Assembly (NCBI GenBank): GCA_040755155.1
Contig: JBFMBP010000135.1
Span: 1-56,927 of the forward strand
DNA: 56,927 bases
Direction: 5' to 3'
DNA from: Candidatus Omnitrophota bacterium
Lineage (GTDB): Bacteria; Hinthialibacterota; Hinthialibacteria; Hinthialibacterales; Hinthialibacteraceae
Shown here: positions 35,604 to 45,614 of the stretch, piece by piece
How positions within the stretch are numbered: position 1 is the first letter of the stretch
How the letters are laid out: every line of letters begins with the position of its first letter
Program-made: the position numbers and the translations under genes
The notes under the pieces: model-generated
The model's database searches: none
Seen by the model: only the letters and a program-made list of their open reading frames with translations
Told to the model about the DNA's origin: nothing

Positions 35604-36224
35604 ATGAAGAATGCCAGCGATCAAATAGAGAAGAACGCCATAGACTGGTGGGCGATTCATCGCCGCATCGAAGCCGCGCAAGCGTCGCTGGAACGGGGGG
35701 AAACGCCAACCGCCGAGGAGAAGAAAAGAATCCTGCAGGCGCGCGCGCGGATGTTGGCGCAATCTCCTGAGAGCGGCTCCCCCGGCCAAGAATCGCTGGA
35801 GGTCTTGGAATTTATGTTGGCCTATGAACAGTACGCCATCGAGATATCGTTCGTGCGGGAAGCCGTTCCTTTGCGCGAGTTCACTCCTTTACCCTCCGCG
35901 CCGCCTTTCGTGCTGGGGATCGTCAACGCGCGGGGAGAGATTCTTTCGGTCGTCGATTTGAAGAAATTCTTCAATTTGCCGGAGAAGGGTCTGACCGATC
36001 TCAACAAAGTCATCGTGATCGAAAACGGCGCCATGCGATTTGGCGTTCTCGCCGACGTTATTTTGGGAATTTCGCATATCCCTCTCGCCGCGATTCAACC
36101 GCCGCCCGCTGCTTTTACCGGCCTTCGCGCCGATTATCTGCGGGGAGTAACGCCGGAGGGTTCGATTATTCTCGATGCGGAAAAAATCTTGTCGGACCGA
36201 AGAATAGTGATGAGTGATGAATGA
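35604..36224 (+). CDS. CheW-like coupling protein with N-terminal extension (WspD position)
   Basis: 206 residues. The first 60 or so are helical (DWWAIHRRIEAAQASLERGE; RILQARARMLAQ), an extension seen in the second CheW of Wsp-type and related systems. The CheW domain follows (LEFMLAYEQYAIEISFVREA; PFVLGIVNARGEILSVVDLK). It starts two bases after the cheR stop, with GGAGGGA inside the cheR end as ribosome site. Its last codons (SDE, stop) lie in a TGATGAA heptamer array, so the natural C-terminus may have been replaced. Confidence 0.9.
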   Translation: MKNASDQIEKNAIDWWAIHRRIEAAQASLERGETPTAEEKKRILQARARMLAQSPESGSPGQESLEVLEFMLAYEQYAIEISFVREAVPLREFTPLPSAPPFVLGIVNARGEILSVVDLKKFFNLPEKGLTDLNKVIVIENGAMRFGVLADVILGISHIPLAAIQPPPAAFTGLRADYLRGVTPEGSIILDAEKILSDRRIVMSDE

Positions 36225-36235
36225 TGAATGATGAA
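36208..36235 (+). repeat. TGATGAA heptamer array at the end of cheW2
   Basis: GTGATGAGTGATGAATGATG and further units cover the last codons and stop of the second cheW, as at 9708-9728. Confidence 0.75.
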
Positions 36236-36294
36236 AAAATCGATTACGCGCAGATGGTTATTGTATTCAATAAATTTTTCAAGGGAGAGAGGCG

Positions 36295-38358
36295 ATGAAA
36301 TGGTTCCTCAATCTTTCGACTAGCAACAAACTTATGATTGGTTTTGGAATGATGATTGTTCTTTTGTTGGCGATCATGGCGTTTGCTTCCGCAGGGATTC
36401 TATCCATAAAAAAATCACAAAGCATGCTCTTTGAAAGAGACTTCGCTATTGCAACAAATCTATTGGAACTTAGGTCCCACCTGAATCGTTCGCGGGCCGA
36501 TACGCTGGAATTGATGTTGACGACCGATAAAACCCAACGCGATAAACTGTTGGCGGATATTAGTCGGATAGTCAACGATAACAATAAAATTATGGATAAT
36601 CTTCTCGAACATGAGAAAACCCATCCGGAATTTCTTAATCGGCTGCAAGAATTGAGAACTCTCCTATACGCCTATCGGCAAACGAGAGACGCCCAGCAAA
36701 TTCCCTTGATCGTCGAAGGGAAAATAGAGGAAGCCAAACTCCTGTCCATCGGGATTCAAGACGAGCGTTACAATCAAATGCGTGACATCCTTTTGGAACT
36801 GGGGAACAAATCGGTTGAGGATGCGAAACGTTTGCTGGGCGAATCTACGCAAAAAACCAAGAATACATTCGTCTTTTTCGCCATCATCAGCCTCATTGCG
36901 TTTTTGTCAGCGGTGGGGATGGTGGCATCCTTTAACCGGATTTTGGCCGGTTCGCTGAAACAGATTTCCACATCAGCGGATCGAATCGCTTCCGGAGATT
37001 TGTCCGTTGTTGTTCCGTTCGGCGAGCGGCGGGACGAAATCGGTAAACTTTCCAATGCCCTATCCCAAATGATCCGATCCTTGCAAGAAAAAGCGTTTTA
37101 TGCGCGAAGCCTCATCGAGGCTAGCCTCGATCCCCTGGTTACGATCAGTCAGGACGGGAAGATTACCGATGTCAACGAGGCCACGATCAAAATCACCGGG
37201 ATTTCTCGAGAGAAGCTTATTGGCGACAATTTTTCCAATTATTTCACAGAACCGGAAAAAGCTAACGCGGGTTATCGCGAGGTGTTGGAAAAAGGGTTTG
37301 TTACCGATTACCCGCTGACCATTCGCGATAGCTCCGGGAATTTGACGCACGTCTTGTACAACGCTTCGGTGTACAAAGATATGGATGGCAAAGTATTGGG
37401 CGTTTTCGCCGCCGCACGGGATATTACGGCCCAGAGAACGGCGGAGGACGCTTTGCGGAAAGCGCATAGCGAATTGGAGATTCGAGTGCAGGAACGGACC
37501 GCCGATCTAACCAAAGTGCTGCAAGAAGTGCGAGAGGGGATCAACGTGCTCAGTTCATCCGCCAGCGAGATTTTTTCGGCGGCCACTCAGGTCGCTTCCG
37601 GCGCGGCGGAAACAGCCGCTTCCGTCAGCGAAACGACCTCTACCGTGGAAGAAGTCAAACAGACCGCCCAAGTTACCACGCAAAAAGCCAAGTACGTATC
37701 CGAGAGCGCGCAGAAGACGGTTCAGACATCCCAAACCGGCAAGAATGCCGTGGAGGAATCCATCGAAGGAATGAACCGCATCCGGGAACAAATGGAATCC
37801 ATCGCCGACAATATCTTGCGCCTGAGCGAGCAGAGCCAGACCATCGGCGAAATCATCGCCGTGGTTAACGATTTGGCGGATCAGTCGAATCTGTTGGCCG
37901 TGAACGCCGCCATCGAAGCGGCCAAAGCGGGCGAGCAAGGGAAGGGATTCGGCGTAGTGGCGCAGGAAGTGAGGAGATTAGCGGAACAATCCAAGCAGTC
38001 CACGGCGCAGGTGCGCGTTATTTTGAATAATATCGTCAAATCCGTGAATCAGGCGGCCATGGCCACCGAACAAGGCTCCAAAGCGGTGGCAGAGGGAGTG
38101 AAATATGCCAAAGAGAGCGGCGATGCCATCCGGCTGCTGGCGGAGAATGTGACCGAAGCCTTTCAGGCGGCCACGCAAATCGCCGCCTCCATCCAACAAC
38201 AGCTAGTCGGCGTGGATCAGGTGGCCCAGGCGATGGAAAATATCAATCAAGTCAGTTCTCAGAACGCGGCCAGCACCAAGCAAGTCGAGAGCGCCGCGCA
38301 GAATTTGAATGAGCTGGGGCGGAAGTTGAAAGAACTGGTCGTGCAGTATAGGGGGTAA
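36295..38358 (+). CDS. Methyl-accepting chemotaxis protein with PAS domain (WspA position)
   Basis: 687 residues. Membrane helix 1 lies at about 14-37 (MIGFGMMIVLLLAIMAFASA) and a four-helix-bundle-type periplasmic sensor at about 38-193. Membrane helix 2 is at about 196-218 (FVFFAIISLIAFLSAVGMVA), HAMP to about 270 and a cytoplasmic PAS domain at about 275-395. The signalling coiled coil (about 404-687) is close to 40 heptads, with the conserved hairpin tip DLADQSNLLAVNAAIEAAKA. Strong ribosome site AGGGAGAGAGG. It is the only receptor in the operon. PAS plus a periplasmic bundle suggests two inputs. Confidence 0.92.
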   Translation: MKWFLNLSTSNKLMIGFGMMIVLLLAIMAFASAGILSIKKSQSMLFERDFAIATNLLELRSHLNRSRADTLELMLTTDKTQRDKLLADISRIVNDNNKIMDNLLEHEKTHPEFLNRLQELRTLLYAYRQTRDAQQIPLIVEGKIEEAKLLSIGIQDERYNQMRDILLELGNKSVEDAKRLLGESTQKTKNTFVFFAIISLIAFLSAVGMVASFNRILAGSLKQISTSADRIASGDLSVVVPFGERRDEIGKLSNALSQMIRSLQEKAFYARSLIEASLDPLVTISQDGKITDVNEATIKITGISREKLIGDNFSNYFTEPEKANAGYREVLEKGFVTDYPLTIRDSSGNLTHVLYNASVYKDMDGKVLGVFAAARDITAQRTAEDALRKAHSELEIRVQERTADLTKVLQEVREGINVLSSSASEIFSAATQVASGAAETAASVSETTSTVEEVKQTAQVTTQKAKYVSESAQKTVQTSQTGKNAVEESIEGMNRIREQMESIADNILRLSEQSQTIGEIIAVVNDLADQSNLLAVNAAIEAAKAGEQGKGFGVVAQEVRRLAEQSKQSTAQVRVILNNIVKSVNQAAMATEQGSKAVAEGVKYAKESGDAIRLLAENVTEAFQAATQIAASIQQQLVGVDQVAQAMENINQVSSQNAASTKQVESAAQNLNELGRKLKELVVQYRG

Positions 38359-38363
38359 AAGCA

Positions 38364-38636
<273 letters not shown>

Positions 38637-38741
38637 AAACGGGTGGCAAGGTCGTTTTTGCCCTTGATTCATCCCTTCGACTTTTGGGTAAAGATCAATC
38701 CGGAGAACGAGGGGAGGGAACTGCGTAACAAAGGATTCTCT

Positions 38742-41039
38742 ATGAACGCCAAGGATGAAGAATTTTTCAAGAAGCTTTTAGCCACTTTTAAGATCGAAGC
38801 CGCCGAACACCGGCAGGCTTTGACGGCCGGTCTGTTGGAATTGGAAAAAACTACGGCGTCCGAGAGGCAGAAGGAGATTATCGAAACGATTTTCCGGGAG
38901 ACGCACAGCCTGAAGGGGGCGGCGCGGGCGGTGAACTTGGGGGAAATCGAAACGCTTTGCCAATCGATCGAAAATGTATTTTCGTCCTTGAAACGCGATC
39001 TTGTCGTTCTGTCCCCCGCCTTGTTCGACGCCCTGCACGAGGCGATCAATACTTTGGACGGTCTGCTGACCTTCACGGGAGAATCCGAAACCGGCGAGCG
39101 TTTTCATGCTGCGGACATCCTAGAAAACCTGGAATGCGCGGCGCGAAGCCATCCCCCTTCCATGCCGGAAGCCGAAAAACGCCAGGCCGAAAGAGAAATA
39201 TCCCCGCCCGTTCCAACAGAGAGCGCACCATCCTTTATGGAGCCGAAACCGGCGCTGGTGGAGACGGTGCGCATCTCCACAGCCCGTTTGAATTCGATCC
39301 TGCTCCAGTCGGAAGAATTGATTTTCGCTAAACTGGCGGCGGCGCATCGCGTCGCGGACTTGAAGGAGATTCATGGCCTGATGGCCGATTGGAAAAAGGA
39401 ATGGATCCATATCTATCCTGAGATTTCGGCCTTGCTGCGGGGATGGGAAAAAACGAATTCCCGGAATTCGTCCGAAAAACGGCATTTGGCGAAACTGCAA
39501 GAATTTCTCGATTGGAATCATCATCATGCCCAAGAGTTGGAAAGCCGAACGGCCGCCTCAGCGGCGGCGTTCGAACAAGATCACTTGGTATTGGGCCGCA
39601 TGATCGACAATTTGTTGGGGGATATGAAGAAAACATCCATGTTTCCCTTTCATTTGGTGCTGGAAGTTTTTCCCAAATTGGTTCGCGATCTTTCGCGGGA
39701 GCAGGGAAAAGAGGCGGAACTGACGATTCAAGGCGGGGAGATAGAGATCGATCGGCGAATACTAGAGGAGTTCAAAGATCCCTTCCTGCATATGGTGCGC
39801 AATTGCATCGATCACGGCATTGAAACTCCCAAAGAGCGATTGCGAAAAAAGAAAGCGGCGCGGGGCGTCATCACGCTGGCCATTTCGCAAATCGGCGGCG
39901 GCCATGTGGAGATGCGCATTGCCGACGATGGGGCGGGCATCGATGCGGCGAAAGTCAAGGCCGCCGCGGTCAAACTGGGGATTCTTTCCTCTCAAGCCGC
40001 GGAAGCGCTCGACGAATCCGGAGTTCATACTTTGATTTTCCACTCCGGCGTATCGACCAGTCCGGTCATCACCGATATTTCCGGCCGCGGCCTGGGATTG
40101 GCGATCGTGCGGGAAAAGGTGGAGGAATTGGGAGGCTCGATTGCGATCGAATCCCGTCCGGGCGAGGGAACCGCGTTTCGAATCGTGTTGCCGATGACGC
40201 TGGCCGCGTATCGCGGTATAATGGTTCGGGTGAACGAACGATTTTTCGTTTTTCCCACAACGAATGTGGAGCGCGTCCTGCGAATTCATCCCGGCGCGAT
40301 CCGAACCGTGGAAAATCAGGAAACGATTGCCGTGAACGGACAAGCGGTCTCCTTGGTCCGTCTTGGCGAAGCTTTGGAAATGCCATCCCCATCCACGTCT
40401 GCCGCATCCGGTCCTTTTCCATTGGTTCTTCTCCATTACGGCCAGAAGCGGATGGCTTTTCTTGTCGATGAGATTCTCGAGGAACAGGAAGTGCTCGTAA
40501 AAAATCTTGGCCCCCAATTGACGCGAGTCAAAAACATCGACGGCGCCACGATATTGGGCGCGGGGAAAGTCGTCCCCATCCTCAACGTTTCCGACTTGAT
40601 GAAATCGGCGGCGCAACGGGTGGCCGCGACGCGGCCTGGCATCCCATCGGCTGCTTTCGAAGAGAAAACGGGAGCGAAACAATCCATCTTAGTAGTGGAA
40701 GATTCGATTACCGCCCGCACGCTGTTGAAAAACATCCTGGAAACGGCGGGATACGAAGTGAAGACGGCAGTGGACGGGATCGACGCTTTTACCCAGCTGC
40801 GCACTGCCGAATTCAATATGGTCGTGTCCGATGTGGATATGCCGCGCATGAACGGCTTCGAGCTGACGGCGAAAATCCGCAGCGAGAAGAAATTGGCGGA
40901 AATGCCTGTAGTTTTAGTAACGGCTCTGCAATCCCGGGAAGACCGGGAGCGGGGCATCGACGCCGGCGCCAACGCTTATATCGTAAAAAGCAGCTTCGAT
41001 CAAAGCAATTTGCTAGAAATCATACGGAGATTGATTTGA
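38742..41039 (+). CDS. CheA-type hybrid histidine kinase with C-terminal receiver (WspE-like)
   Basis: 765 residues from the ATG at 38742 (AAAGGA upstream). P1/Hpt domain has phospho-acceptor His55 (IFRETHSLKGAARAV). A long P3 dimerisation region follows (LNSILLQSEELIFAKLAAAH and MIDNLLGDMKKTSMFPFHLV). The kinase domain has HMVRNCIDHGIETP, IADDGAGID and GRGLGLAIVREKVEELGG, then a P5 CheW-like domain (RGIMVRVNERFFVFPTTNVE). The receiver domain has an Asp at about 697 (MVVSDVDMPRMNGF). There is no P2 domain. The CheA-REC layout is that of WspE. The reading frame extends 52 codons upstream, but only through repeats. Confidence 0.93.
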   Translation: MNAKDEEFFKKLLATFKIEAAEHRQALTAGLLELEKTTASERQKEIIETIFRETHSLKGAARAVNLGEIETLCQSIENVFSSLKRDLVVLSPALFDALHEAINTLDGLLTFTGESETGERFHAADILENLECAARSHPPSMPEAEKRQAEREISPPVPTESAPSFMEPKPALVETVRISTARLNSILLQSEELIFAKLAAAHRVADLKEIHGLMADWKKEWIHIYPEISALLRGWEKTNSRNSSEKRHLAKLQEFLDWNHHHAQELESRTAASAAAFEQDHLVLGRMIDNLLGDMKKTSMFPFHLVLEVFPKLVRDLSREQGKEAELTIQGGEIEIDRRILEEFKDPFLHMVRNCIDHGIETPKERLRKKKAARGVITLAISQIGGGHVEMRIADDGAGIDAAKVKAAAVKLGILSSQAAEALDESGVHTLIFHSGVSTSPVITDISGRGLGLAIVREKVEELGGSIAIESRPGEGTAFRIVLPMTLAAYRGIMVRVNERFFVFPTTNVERVLRIHPGAIRTVENQETIAVNGQAVSLVRLGEALEMPSPSTSAASGPFPLVLLHYGQKRMAFLVDEILEEQEVLVKNLGPQLTRVKNIDGATILGAGKVVPILNVSDLMKSAAQRVAATRPGIPSAAFEEKTGAKQSILVVEDSITARTLLKNILETAGYEVKTAVDGIDAFTQLRTAEFNMVVSDVDMPRMNGFELTAKIRSEKKLAEMPVVLVTALQSREDRERGIDAGANAYIVKSSFDQSNLLEIIRRLI

Positions 41040-41056
41040 GGGGAAGGGAGGGATCG

Positions 41057-42136
41057 ATGATCAAACTTCTTGTCGTCGAAGATTCGCCGGTCGTTCGGGA
41101 ATTTTTGGTTTATATTCTCAAAAGCGATCCGGAGATCGACGTCATTGGAGTGGCCCGCAACGGAGAAGAGGCGTTGGAATTCGTCAACGCCCGGCGGCCG
41201 GACGTGATTACGATGGATATCAATATGCCGCGCATGAATGGATTCGACACCACGCGCCGCATCATGGAGACGTCGCCGGTTCCCATCGTGATCGTCAGCG
41301 GCAGTTGGAATACAGCGGAAATGGCTACTACATTCCGGGCTTTAGAAGCGGGAGCCGTCGCCGTTCTGGCCCGCCCTACCGGTCTCGGCCATCCCGATCA
41401 CGAAGCGAATGCGAAGGAATTGATCCAGACCGTTAAATTGATGTCCGAGGTGAAAGTGATCCGGCGTTGGCCGAGGCGGAGAACCGCTGCTTGGGAAAGT
41501 CTTTCCCGGCCCATTTTCTCATCGCTGCGCGAGAGGGAGGCGCTTTCGCCGCCGAGGGATATCCGGGCCGCCGCCATCGGCGCTTCGACCGGCGGACCGA
41601 TCGTTCTGCAAACCATTTTATCCCGGCTGCCTAAAGATTTACCCTTCCCGATCCTTATCGTGCAACATATCGCGCCAGGATTTCTGACGGGATTTGCGGA
41701 ATGGCTTTCTTCGACCACCGGTTTTCCGGCGCAGATCGCCGCGCAGGACGAGCCGATGGCGCCGGGACGAGCCTATCTGGCGCCGGATGGATGGCAGATG
41801 GGAGTGAAATCTCGAGGCCGAATTCATCTCAGCCCGGGAGATGCGGAGTATGGCGTATGTCCGTCCGTATCTTTCCTTTTTCGCTCCATGGCCAACGTTT
41901 TTGGAGCCAATGCCGCCGGCATTCTGCTTACCGGAATGGGGAAAGACGGGGCGGAGGAATTAAGAATCATGAAAGAGCAAGGAGCGTTGACCATCGTCCA
42001 AGACGAAGAGAGTTCCGTAGTGTATGGGATGCCGGGGGAAGCCATCCGGCTTCATGCGGCGCATTCCGTCCTTTCGCCGGAGGAAATTGCATCCGCATTG
42101 GAGCAATTAAGCAGAGAGGTAAGGATAAAATCATGA
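41057..42136 (+). CDS. cheB: CheB methylesterase (WspF position)
   Basis: 359 residues from the ATG at 41057, preceded by AAGGGAGGG. The receiver domain has Asp54 (VITMDINMPRMNG). The esterase domain has the catalytic triad Ser177 (AIGASTGGP), His204 (IVQHIAPGF) and Asp297 (TGMGKDGAEEL). It removes methyl groups from receptor glutamates when phosphorylated by CheA. It ends with a four-base ATGA overlap with the next gene. Confidence 0.95.
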   Translation: MIKLLVVEDSPVVREFLVYILKSDPEIDVIGVARNGEEALEFVNARRPDVITMDINMPRMNGFDTTRRIMETSPVPIVIVSGSWNTAEMATTFRALEAGAVAVLARPTGLGHPDHEANAKELIQTVKLMSEVKVIRRWPRRRTAAWESLSRPIFSSLREREALSPPRDIRAAAIGASTGGPIVLQTILSRLPKDLPFPILIVQHIAPGFLTGFAEWLSSTTGFPAQIAAQDEPMAPGRAYLAPDGWQMGVKSRGRIHLSPGDAEYGVCPSVSFLFRSMANVFGANAAGILLTGMGKDGAEELRIMKEQGALTIVQDEESSVVYGMPGEAIRLHAAHSVLSPEEIASALEQLSREVRIKS

Positions 42137-44310
42137 CTTCCCCAAATAGTAAAGCGAACTACGAAAAAATCTTGATTGCCGAGGACAGCCTGACGCAGGC
42201 CGCTCAATTGATTTACATTCTCGAAGGACGAGGCTACAACGTTCTTCACGCCGTCAATGGGACGCAAGCGCTGGAGATGGCGCGGCAGCATAAGCCCATG
42301 TTGATTATCAGCGATATTCTTATGCCGGAGATGGACGGCTACCAACTCTGCCAATCCTTGAAGGAGGACGAGAATCTCAAAGAAATCCCATTGATTCTGT
42401 TGACTGCTCTTTCCGATCCCAAAGATGTTATCAAAGGATTGCAATGCGGCGCGGACAATTTCATCACCAAGCCCTACGACGAAAGATATCTGCTTTCCCG
42501 GATTCAATTTATTTTGGCCAACCGGGCCATCCGCCATCACGAAAAAATGGGGGTAGGCATAGATATATACTTCGCCGGAGAAAAATACCGCATCAATTCG
42601 GAACGCCAACAAATTCTCGATCTGCTGCTTTCCACCTACGAAACGGCGGTGCTTAAAAACTGCGAGTTGATCCAAGCGCGCAACGAACTGCAAAAATTGA
42701 ACAGCCGGTTGGAAGATAAAGTGAAAGAGCGGACCGCCGCCTTGACGGAGGAGATTGCAGAACGCATCCGAGCGGAAAAAGCCTTGCGCGAAAGCGAACA
42801 AAAGTACCGCGAATTCTTCGAATACGACTTGACGGGAGACGCTATCGCCAGCGCCGATGGCCGGATTATGGATTGCAATCCCGCTTTTTTGCAAATTTTC
42901 GGCTTTGGCTCCAAAGAAGAATCTCTTAATACTACCATGATTAAACTCTATCCGACTCCCCAATCCTGCGAGCAATTTATGCAGCAGCTTCAGAAGAAGA
43001 AACAGATTCTCGGCGTCGAAAAAGAGATGCGCCGCGTGGACGGCAAAACGATATTCACCATCGAAAACAACATCGGTCTCTTCAACGATAAAGGAGAGAT
43101 GATCGCAGTGCGGTCGTATATTTTCGACAATACGGAAAGAAAAATGCTGGAGGAACAATACCGCCAGTCGCAAAAAATGGAAGCCGTAGGCCGATTGGCG
43201 GGGGGAATCGCCCACGATTTCAACAACCTGGCCATGGCCATCAAAGGATATTGCGATTTTGCTCTTAAAGAGATTCCGACCGAAAATCCCGCCTACCAAG
43301 ATATCGAAGAAGTGAAAAAGGCGGCGGATCGGACGGCGTCCTTGACGCATCAACTGCTGGCCTTCAGCCGCAAGCAAATCTTGCAGCCCCAGATCGTCAA
43401 TTTGAACGAACTGATCGCGGGCATCGGCAAAATGCTGCAGCGATTGATCGAGGAAAACATCGAACTCGTTATCCTTCCCGATCCGGACCTGGATTTCATT
43501 AAGGCGGATCGGGTGCAAGTGGAGCAGATCATTATGAATCTCTCCGTCAATGCGCGCGATGCGATGCCGAAGGGAGGGAAACTGTCCATCGAGACGGCGA
43601 ACGTCTTTTTGGATCAATCGTATGCTCAAACCCACTACGAAGTGCAAGCCGGCCCGTATGTGATGATCGCCGTCAGCGACAACGGCTGCGGCATGGACAA
43701 GGAGACGCAATCCCATATCTTCGAACCTTTTTTTACCACGAAAGAGCAAGGAAAAGGAACTGGGCTGGGTCTCGCCACCGTCTACGGGATCGTGAAACAG
43801 AGCAAAGGACATATTTGGGTTTACAGCGAGTTGGGGAAGGGAACCGTGTTCAAGATCTATTTTCCGCGGATCGGCGAAACGGAGGAAATAGAAGTATCGG
43901 AAAAGATCATTCCGGATACTCTTCAAGGTACGGAAACCATCCTGGTGGCGGAAGACGAAGAGATCGTTCGAAGCATGGTATGCCGATCGCTGCGCGAATA
44001 TGGCTATACGATTCTCGAAGCCGAAAATGGGATGAAAGCCCTCGAAATCTGCGAACAAAACAAGGACAAGATTCGCTTGGTTCTGACGGATGTGATCATG
44101 CCGGAAATGAATGGAAGGGAGTTGTCGGACCTCATTCAAACGGCGTATCCGCAGATCAAAGTCATATTCATGTCCGGATATACGGAAAACGCCATTGTGC
44201 ATCAAGGAATGTTGGACGAAGGCATTATCTTTTTGCAGAAACCGTTCATGCCCATGAATCTTTTGCAAAAAATACGGGCGGCGTTGGATGCTTTTAATCC
44301 CACTCTTTGA
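42133..44310 (+). CDS. Hybrid histidine kinase REC-PAS-HisKA-HATPase-REC (operon output)
   Basis: 725 residues from the ATG at 42133, overlapping cheB (AGGTAAGGA upstream). Receiver 1 has Asp61 (LIISDILMPEMDGY). A coiled coil (NELQKLNSRLEDKVKERTAA) leads to PAS (EFFEYDLTGDAIASADGRIM). The HisKA H-box reads AGGIAHDFNNLAMAIKGY, the N-box IMNLSVNARDAMPKGGK, then VSDNGCGMD and GTGLGLATVYGIVKQ. A C-terminal receiver has VLTDVIMPEMNGREL. It probably receives phosphate from the CheA-REC kinase through receiver 1. It stands where Wsp systems encode the diguanylate cyclase WspR; it has no GGDEF domain. Confidence 0.92.
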   Translation: MTSPNSKANYEKILIAEDSLTQAAQLIYILEGRGYNVLHAVNGTQALEMARQHKPMLIISDILMPEMDGYQLCQSLKEDENLKEIPLILLTALSDPKDVIKGLQCGADNFITKPYDERYLLSRIQFILANRAIRHHEKMGVGIDIYFAGEKYRINSERQQILDLLLSTYETAVLKNCELIQARNELQKLNSRLEDKVKERTAALTEEIAERIRAEKALRESEQKYREFFEYDLTGDAIASADGRIMDCNPAFLQIFGFGSKEESLNTTMIKLYPTPQSCEQFMQQLQKKKQILGVEKEMRRVDGKTIFTIENNIGLFNDKGEMIAVRSYIFDNTERKMLEEQYRQSQKMEAVGRLAGGIAHDFNNLAMAIKGYCDFALKEIPTENPAYQDIEEVKKAADRTASLTHQLLAFSRKQILQPQIVNLNELIAGIGKMLQRLIEENIELVILPDPDLDFIKADRVQVEQIIMNLSVNARDAMPKGGKLSIETANVFLDQSYAQTHYEVQAGPYVMIAVSDNGCGMDKETQSHIFEPFFTTKEQGKGTGLGLATVYGIVKQSKGHIWVYSELGKGTVFKIYFPRIGETEEIEVSEKIIPDTLQGTETILVAEDEEIVRSMVCRSLREYGYTILEAENGMKALEICEQNKDKIRLVLTDVIMPEMNGRELSDLIQTAYPQIKVIFMSGYTENAIVHQGMLDEGIIFLQKPFMPMNLLQKIRAALDAFNPTL

Positions 44311-44377
44311 GACTGGGAGACTGGGAGCTCCATCCCCCTGTCTCACAGTCCCCCTGTCTCTATTACCAAACTGCATT

Positions 44378-44517
44378 TAGATTGTTACCTATAATTTCCC
44401 TCTCCCTCTGGGAGAGGGTCAGGGTGAGGGGATTATAAGTCTAGTTATATCAACCCTCACCTAACCTCTCCCAATCTTGGGAGAGGAATTTTAAAAACAA
44501 CAATCTTAATGTAAACT
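44378..44517. repeat. CCCTCTCCC-type inverted repeat element
   Basis: Imperfect inverted ends (CATTTAGATTGTT and AACAATCTTAATG) enclose CTCCCTCTGGGAGAGG and CTCTCCCAATCTTGGGAGAG arms. The core resembles the interior of the 8232-8395 element, but the ends differ. An octamer-like stretch (GAGACTGGGAGACTGGGAG) precedes it at 44309-44327. Confidence 0.6.
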
Positions 44518-44534
44518 GGTATAAGTCGCTTTTT

Positions 44535-45293
44535 TTACAAAAAAGGCTTCGCCTTTTGGAAGAAAAACTCCATTCCTTGTTGTTCTTTGGGGCCGAGATC
44601 GTAGCCTACGTTTTGGGTGAGATAGTTATAATAAAACGCAGCGTCTTTTACGCCTTTTTCCGCGCAGACAGCGGCCAGGCGCCGCCGATTTTCCATTCCC
44701 AAGCGTTTGGCTTCCGCGAACGGCGCCCGGATGGACTCGGGAGGCAAGCCGGGACGGACGATCCATACGGCGAAGACGAAGGGGAAGCCGGAAAATCGCT
44801 TCCAAACTTCTCCCAGATCGATGCGCCTTTCCTCGCCGCCGTATTCCAAAGCGGCGTCGCCGATCGCCAGCGCCGCGTCGGCGATTTGCAAACCGTTTTC
44901 CACCGGCGGCGCGTAGGAAATCCATTGCAGCTGCCGCCGCCAATATTCCGCATAGAGAACGCGAAGCAAAATCGAGGACGTCAGCGAACGGTTGTCCAGG
45001 GCGGCTGTCTTAACGTCTTGTGGCTCGCCTTTTGCAAAGAGGCATACGCTGGCGACATGGTTTTCGCTGCAGATGCCCATCCCGGGAATATAGCCGTACT
45101 CCGGATGCCGCAGCAGCTCGATGGAAGAGAGCAAGGCGGCGTCGATTTCGCCTCGCGCCAAGAGCGGCGCCAGCTGGGAGGGAACGTCGCGGACGAATTG
45201 CGCCTGCGGCAGCGTCTGCGGCAGATAATAGTCGAGCGGCATGGTGTTGATAAACGGGATAAGGCCAATGCGCAGGGAGGAAGAATCGGACAA
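44535..45293 (-). CDS. mqnA: Chorismate dehydratase MqnA (futalosine pathway)
   Basis: 252 residues with the periplasmic-binding-protein-like fold of MqnA/MqnD: LRIGLIPFINTMPLDYYLPQ, ARGEIDAALLSSIELLRHPE, YIPGMGICSENHVASVCLFA, AIGDAALEY and the C-terminal YYNYLTQNVGYDLGPKEQQG. It converts chorismate to 3-enolpyruvylbenzoate, the first step of futalosine-type menaquinone synthesis. The likely start is TTG at 45293, with GAGG five bases before it. No other mqn gene is in the window. Its presence implies a menaquinone-based respiratory chain. Confidence 0.9.
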   Translation of the reverse strand: MSDSSSLRIGLIPFINTMPLDYYLPQTLPQAQFVRDVPSQLAPLLARGEIDAALLSSIELLRHPEYGYIPGMGICSENHVASVCLFAKGEPQDVKTAALDNRSLTSSILLRVLYAEYWRRQLQWISYAPPVENGLQIADAALAIGDAALEYGGEERRIDLGEVWKRFSGFPFVFAVWIVRPGLPPESIRAPFAEAKRLGMENRRRLAAVCAEKGVKDAAFYYNYLTQNVGYDLGPKEQQGMEFFFQKAKPFL

Positions 45294-45614
45294 GAGGACC
45301 TCATATAAATTACGAAACCACGAAAGGGCGCGAATTTCACAAAATTTTTTGAATCACGGATTTCATGGATGATTTGGATTCTATGGAGTACCTATGCGTT
45401 TTTCCATCCCAGCCTTGAAAGGCTCTTATCAAATGCCCCTTGAAAGGGGCTAACGATAATAGCTGTTTTAACGGCGGGTTGATTTCCCAATCTGGCCATC
45501 CTTTATTCTTTGCAATCTCGATTCAGGCATTCATTATTCCTCAATGCTTGTGGGTAAAGATCAGCCCATCAATGATGTGGGCTATACCTCAAATCAAATG
45601 GCAAACGGCATGAG
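45294..45614. repeat. Repeat region with degraded triple-palindrome copy F
   Basis: Degenerate TTCGTGATTC-type repeat (45310-45400), then a reverse triple palindrome: CCCAGCCTTGAAAGGCT (45408-45424), TGCCCCTTGAAAGGGGC (45434-45450) and a half-palindrome (45462-45478). A GGGTAAAGATCA remnant lies at 45551-45562, and the serA stop follows. No gene is seen. Confidence 0.75.

Noticed and set aside
36940-37100. A second sigma54 promoter or other strong promoter within the chemosensory operon
   Set aside because: I found no GG-N10-GC with TTGC, and gene spacing suggests a single unit apart from the repeat insertions.
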